From: Polyangiaceae bacterium | Lineage (GTDB): Bacteria > Myxococcota > Polyangia > Polyangiales > Polyangiaceae | Reading direction: 5' to 3' | DNA length: 17,283 nucleotides | NCBI GenBank assembly: GCA_025936205.1 | Contig: JAICTU010000159.1 | Coordinates: forward strand, 1 to 17,283 | Shown: positions 14,901 to 17,283 of the stretch, one piece after another | Layout of the letters: every line of letters starts with the position of its first letter | How positions within the stretch are numbered: the first letter of the stretch is position 1 | Translations under genes and position numbers: made by a program | Notes under the pieces: generated by a model | Told to the model about the DNA's origin: nothing | The model's database searches: none | The model's input: the letters and a program-made list of their open reading frames with translations, nothing else

Positions 14901-15005
14901 ATGGGAAAAGGTCAGGAAAAGCCGAACAAGGGCAACAAGCCCAAGCTCTCGGTGAAGGACAAGAAGCAGAAGAAGAAGGACAAGGCCGCCGCTAAGGGTG
15001 GCTGA
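14901..15005 (+). CDS. Small lysine-rich basic protein (34 residues)
   Basis: A short reading frame with an excellent ribosome binding site: AGGAGG at 14886-14891, 9 nt before the ATG at 14901. An in-frame ATG at 14892 directly abuts the AGGAGG and would be too close; it would add three residues (MSA). The protein begins MGKGQEKPNKGNKPKL and ends with Lys-rich repeats (KDKKQKKKDKAAAKGG); about 40 percent of residues are lysine. It has no membrane segment or signal. Small proteins starting MGKG with Lys/Asn/Pro-rich sequence occur in many proteobacteria by my recollection, without a known function. RNA or ribosome association is a guess from composition. It stands alone, 97 bp after the glycosidase-like gene and convergent with the lipoprotein at 15023, with a 17-bp gap. 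Confidence 0.7.
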   Translation: MGKGQEKPNKGNKPKLSVKDKKQKKKDKAAAKGG

Positions 15006-15022
15006 TCCCCTGCTGGGTGGCT

Positions 15023-16192
15023 TCAGCCTCCGGAGCAGTTCGACTCCACGGCACAGCCGAGCGCGTACAGCAGCCAGGGCTGGACGTCGTCGGCGGTCGG
15101 GAGCCCGAGCTCTTCGGAGGACTGAGCGGCCCGCCCCGGGCAGGAAGCGCTCGGCATCATCTGCACGGTGCCGTCGTCCGTCGTGAGCTCGTACGAGGTG
15201 CGGGTGAGCGAGGCGTTCCAGCACTCCGTCATCTGCACCTGGCTGGCCAGGTCACCGCCCGACAGCTTCACCTCGGCACGGCCCAGCCCGTTGTCGACGA
15301 CGAACTCGCCGAACACGAAGCGCTCCGAGTGCCCCTTCTCCCACGTGCTACCGAAGCAGCTGCTCGGGTCCGCGCCGCACAGATCGCTGTCGATCTCCGA
15401 GTGCAGGAAGTCGACGACGGTGCCGGAGGGCTCCGCCATCCGCCCGTAGAAGTGTTCGACGGTGGCTGGCGCCTGCATGGTGGCGCGGCTGTCCGCCGGG
15501 GGAACATAGTCGCGGAACGAGGCCCGGTTGAAGAACACCGAGTCCGAGCCGTGCTTCGCGTAGCCGTGCACCATCGCGAAACGGCCCTGGCCCACGGTGG
15601 GGTTGAGCTCCGACTCTTCTCCGTACATGGCCTCGAAGGCAGCGTTGGCGTCCAGATCGACTGCCGTGAGGCCCGTGTCATGGTCGGCGTTGTCCGGGTC
15701 CAGGTTGGCGCCGCCCCAGATCACCGGCGTGCGGGAGTGATCGTCGCCGGGCATCTGGCGCACCAGCGCGTAGGAGTACTCGAAGTCCAGCGACGAGGGT
15801 TGCCGCTGGATGCTGAGCGTCATTTCACCGGGGCCCGACGGGCTCTTCCAGGGGCCCCACACGAACTCTTCCTTTTCGGCATTGAAGTGATCGGGGTCTT
15901 CCCCGGCCAGCCGCTGCAGTGTGCGCGCCACATCGCGCGCATTCATGTTGATGCCGCGCGCGAACACCACACCCTGCTCTGCGAGCACCGCCGCGGGGTC
16001 AGCCGCGTCCGTCGTGTCATCGCTGGCCGCCACCGGCACACCCGCTACCAGTCGCTCTTCCGTCGGAATGGCGCTCCGGAACGTGTCGAGTGTGCCGTAA
16101 TCGTAGTTGAGCTCGATCAGCGTTTCACCTCGGCCCACACAGGCCAAGGCTGTCATCGGCAACAGCCAGTGCAGAGCATTCAACTTGATCAT
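15023..16192 (-). CDS. Exported lipoprotein of unknown function
   Basis: A 389-residue protein starting at ATG 16192, with GGGGA about 10 nt upstream. The reading frame extends further upstream, but that part is Arg-rich and lacks a signal, whereas this start gives a clear lipoprotein signal MIKLNALHWLLPMTALAC (C18). The mature part is acidic and soluble, with no transmembrane helix. Notable segments are LDFEYSYALVRQMPGDD, WGGANLDPDNADHDTG, FAMVHGYAKHGSDSVFFNRASFRDY and CFGSTWEKGHSERFVFGEFVVDNGLGRAEVKLSGGDL. Several cysteines (CGADPSSC, MTECW, SASCPG, CAVESNC) could form disulfides in the periplasm. I do not recognise the family; the layout suits a surface or periplasmic binding protein typical of predatory delta-lineage bacteria. 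It lies downstream of gloA with a 193-bp gap, so probably has its own promoter. Confidence 0.85.
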   Translation of the reverse strand: MIKLNALHWLLPMTALACVGRGETLIELNYDYGTLDTFRSAIPTEERLVAGVPVAASDDTTDAADPAAVLAEQGVVFARGINMNARDVARTLQRLAGEDPDHFNAEKEEFVWGPWKSPSGPGEMTLSIQRQPSSLDFEYSYALVRQMPGDDHSRTPVIWGGANLDPDNADHDTGLTAVDLDANAAFEAMYGEESELNPTVGQGRFAMVHGYAKHGSDSVFFNRASFRDYVPPADSRATMQAPATVEHFYGRMAEPSGTVVDFLHSEIDSDLCGADPSSCFGSTWEKGHSERFVFGEFVVDNGLGRAEVKLSGGDLASQVQMTECWNASLTRTSYELTTDDGTVQMMPSASCPGRAAQSSEELGLPTADDVQPWLLYALGCAVESNCSGG

Positions 16193-16220
16193 CACGTCCG
16201 GATCCCCACCCGTTGCGAGA

Positions 16221-16241
16221 CATCCGGTGGCATCCCGGATG
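16221..16241. promoter_or_regulatory. Inverted repeat between gloA and the unknown lipoprotein gene
   Basis: CATCCGG (16221-16227) and CCGGATG (16235-16241) are perfect 7-bp arms around 7 bp, 29 bp upstream of the lipoprotein ATG. It could be an operator or leader hairpin for that gene, or the end of the gloA transcript. No T-run follows on the minus strand, which argues against a classic terminator. Confidence 0.4.
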
Positions 16242-16385
16242 ACTGCACCCCCCCGGGAACGGAAGACGTTAACGATCCTGTAGAAATTTATCCCTGCGCT
16301 GCCGGCGCGCGCCGCAATGAAGCGTCTCGATCTGGGCTCGGCGCGAGCAGCACTCCCGGCGACTCCAGGATATGCCCGCCGAGCG

Positions 16386-16805
16386 TCACCACTTGCCGGT
16401 GTTCTGCATCGACTTCCACGGCTCGGCGAGCGGCAACGCCTCGCCAGCTTGCAAAATCTCGATGCTGATCTCGTCCGGCGAACGGACGAAGGCCATGCGC
16501 CCATCGCGCGGCGGGCGATTGATGGTGACGCCCGCGTCCATCAGCTTCTGGCACGTCTCGTAGATGTTCTCGACCTCGTACGCGAGGTGGCCGAAGTTGC
16601 GGCCGCCGGTCAGCTTCTCCGGATCCCAGTTGTAGGTCAGCTCCACCTGCGCCTCGTCGTCTCCCGGAGCTGCCAGGAAGACCAGCGTGAAGCGCCCGCC
16701 CTCGTTCACGTGGCGCTTCAGCTCGCGCAGGCCGAGCTTTTTGCAATAGAAGTCGAGCGAGGCCTCCAGGTCGGTGACGCGGACCATCGTGTGCAGGTAT
16801 TTCAT
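16386..16805 (-). CDS. gloA: Lactoylglutathione lyase (glyoxalase I)
   Basis: A 139-residue cytoplasmic VOC-fold enzyme that isomerises the methylglyoxal-glutathione hemithioacetal to S-lactoylglutathione. The metal ligands expected for the family are all visible: H5 ([10 protein letters not shown]), E55 (QVELTYNW), H73 (FGHLAYEV) and E116 (ISIEILQ). [17 protein letters not shown] and the [13 protein letters not shown] helix are also typical. The short length without the eukaryotic insertions suggests the Ni/Co-preferring bacterial type. The ATG at 16805 has GGAG 8 nt upstream; a longer frame to 16949 runs through intergenic repeats and is rejected. The tail [15 protein letters not shown] is a little longer than in E. 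coli. A different VOC reaction remains possible, but the ligand set is convincing. Confidence 0.93.
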   Translation of the reverse strand: MKYLHTMVRVTDLEASLDFYCKKLGLRELKRHVNEGGRFTLVFLAAPGDDEAQVELTYNWDPEKLTGGRNFGHLAYEVENIYETCQKLMDAGVTINRPPRDGRMAFVRSPDEISIEILQAGEALPLAEPWKSMQNTGKW

Positions 16806-16928
16806 CGGTGAGCTCCGTTTCCGCCTCGGAGTAGCCGTTTTTTGCGGGGCCGGCAACCGCGCTTGGTCAGAGCGCGCACCGACCGGCACCTCGAGTTGCC
16901 CGGAAGCGCCCCCTCCGACACAGCCCAT

Positions 16929-16999
16929 TTCAAGTTCCCCGAGGAACAAGGCGCTCTCATCGGCACGAATTCAAGTTCCCCGAGGCCCCCGAGGAACCT
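16929..16999. repeat. Two direct 16-bp repeats that also form GTTCC/GGAAC palindromes
   Basis: TTCAAGTTCCCCGAGG occurs at 16929-16944 and 16970-16985, 41 bp apart. The first continues into GTTCCCCGAGGAAC (16934-16947), a 5-bp-arm hairpin. The second has its right arm GGAACCT at 16993-16999. The arms resemble the palindromes near 8319-8594. Confidence 0.75.
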
Positions 17000-17113
17000 G
17001 ACTTTCCTTTCCCGGAACCCTACGTCGTTCGGGACCTAACAGGATTTCGAGCAGCTCGATCGGGCCCTCCGAGGCGAGGAAGCATCTGGTTCGCGAAGAG
17101 CACTCGGGCCGGG

Positions 17114-17133
17114 CCCTGGGGAATCCCCGCGAA
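17114..17133 (+). repeat. 20-bp dispersed repeat, third copy
   Basis: CCCTGGGGAATCCCCGCGAA matches the 8453-8472 copy at 18 of 20 positions. The two changes make GGGGAATCCCC palindromic. Confidence 0.8.
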
Positions 17134-17253
17134 CCGGGCGCGAAAGAGCCCGTGATCCCCTGGAGTTCACCGGCCGCGCAGCTTGCGCGGGACTGCCGTG
17201 CGGCGCTGAAGCATTCTGAGGCCTTCGGCGGAGGGGTTCTGCGATCGCAAAGC

Positions 17254-17273
17254 GAAGTTTCCATGGAAACCTC
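17254..17273. repeat. CCATGG-centred palindrome, copy 4
   Basis: GAAGTTTCCATGGAAACCTC contains the perfect 14-bp palindrome GTTTCCATGGAAAC (17257-17270). It is nearly identical to 8319-8337. Confidence 0.8.
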
Positions 17274-17283
17274 GATTTGTACG

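Larger units (their letters stand above)
16806..17283. other. 478-bp non-coding right end with repeats
   Basis: No believable gene is seen. The longest minus-strand frame here (16971-17264) has a Cys/Arg/Ser-rich translation without family resemblance. The left end carries the gloA ribosome binding site and promoter region. The stretch contains two copies of TTCAAGTTCCCCGAGG (16929-16944, 16970-16985), a third copy of the 20-bp repeat (17114-17133) and a perfect CCATGG-centred palindrome (17254-17273). Confidence 0.7.

Noticed and set aside
16193..16504. Upstream extension of the unknown lipoprotein frame
   Set aside because: It encodes an Arg-rich sequence overlapping the antisense of gloA and would hide a clear lipoprotein signal peptide that begins at 16192.

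Overview
The window is GC-rich DNA packed with genes on both strands. The gene content suggests a Gram-negative bacterium of the Myxococcota, probably the Polyangia. The signs are several lipoprotein signal peptides, a soluble PAS histidine kinase coupled to a small STAS-like protein, a c-type heme lipoprotein, cellulase-type glycosidases and GC-rich intergenic repeats. This placement comes from style and gene content; no marker gene is present.

Layout. Positions 1-1531 (minus) hold a STAS-like protein and a histidine kinase whose start and stop overlap; the kinase runs off the left edge. A 14-bp tandem array (1696-1793) covers the stop codon of a beta-carbonic anhydrase (1787-2494, minus). 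A TetR-type regulator (2601-3278, minus) follows, with a dyad operator just before its start. After about 490 bp without a gene comes a diheme lipoprotein (3792-5732, plus), which converges on a class I photolyase (5934-7373, minus); two strong hairpins lie between them. An esterase (7454-8251, plus) diverges from the photolyase. Positions 8252-8885 are non-coding and rich in short palindromes and a 20-bp inverted repeat. A PA0069-type radical SAM gene (8886-9926, minus) has a LexA-box-like dyad just upstream of its start.

Positions 10014-14803 look like a polysaccharide-degradation locus. A VOC protein with a histone-H1-like basic tail and a GH9 lipoprotein form a leftward operon. A second lipoprotein with a glycosidase-like active-site pattern is transcribed away from them. 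Then come a 34-residue lysine-rich protein (14901-15005, plus), a lipoprotein of unknown function (15023-16192, minus) and a glyoxalase I (16386-16805, minus). The last 478 bp carry the same two repeat families seen at 8252-8885.

I see no CRISPR array, phage genes, transposase, rRNA or tRNA. No previously undescribed multi-gene system stands out clearly. The leads most worth following are the LexA-like box on the radical SAM gene, the H1-tailed VOC protein coupled to the GH9 enzyme, the shared intergenic repeat family and the diheme lipoprotein.
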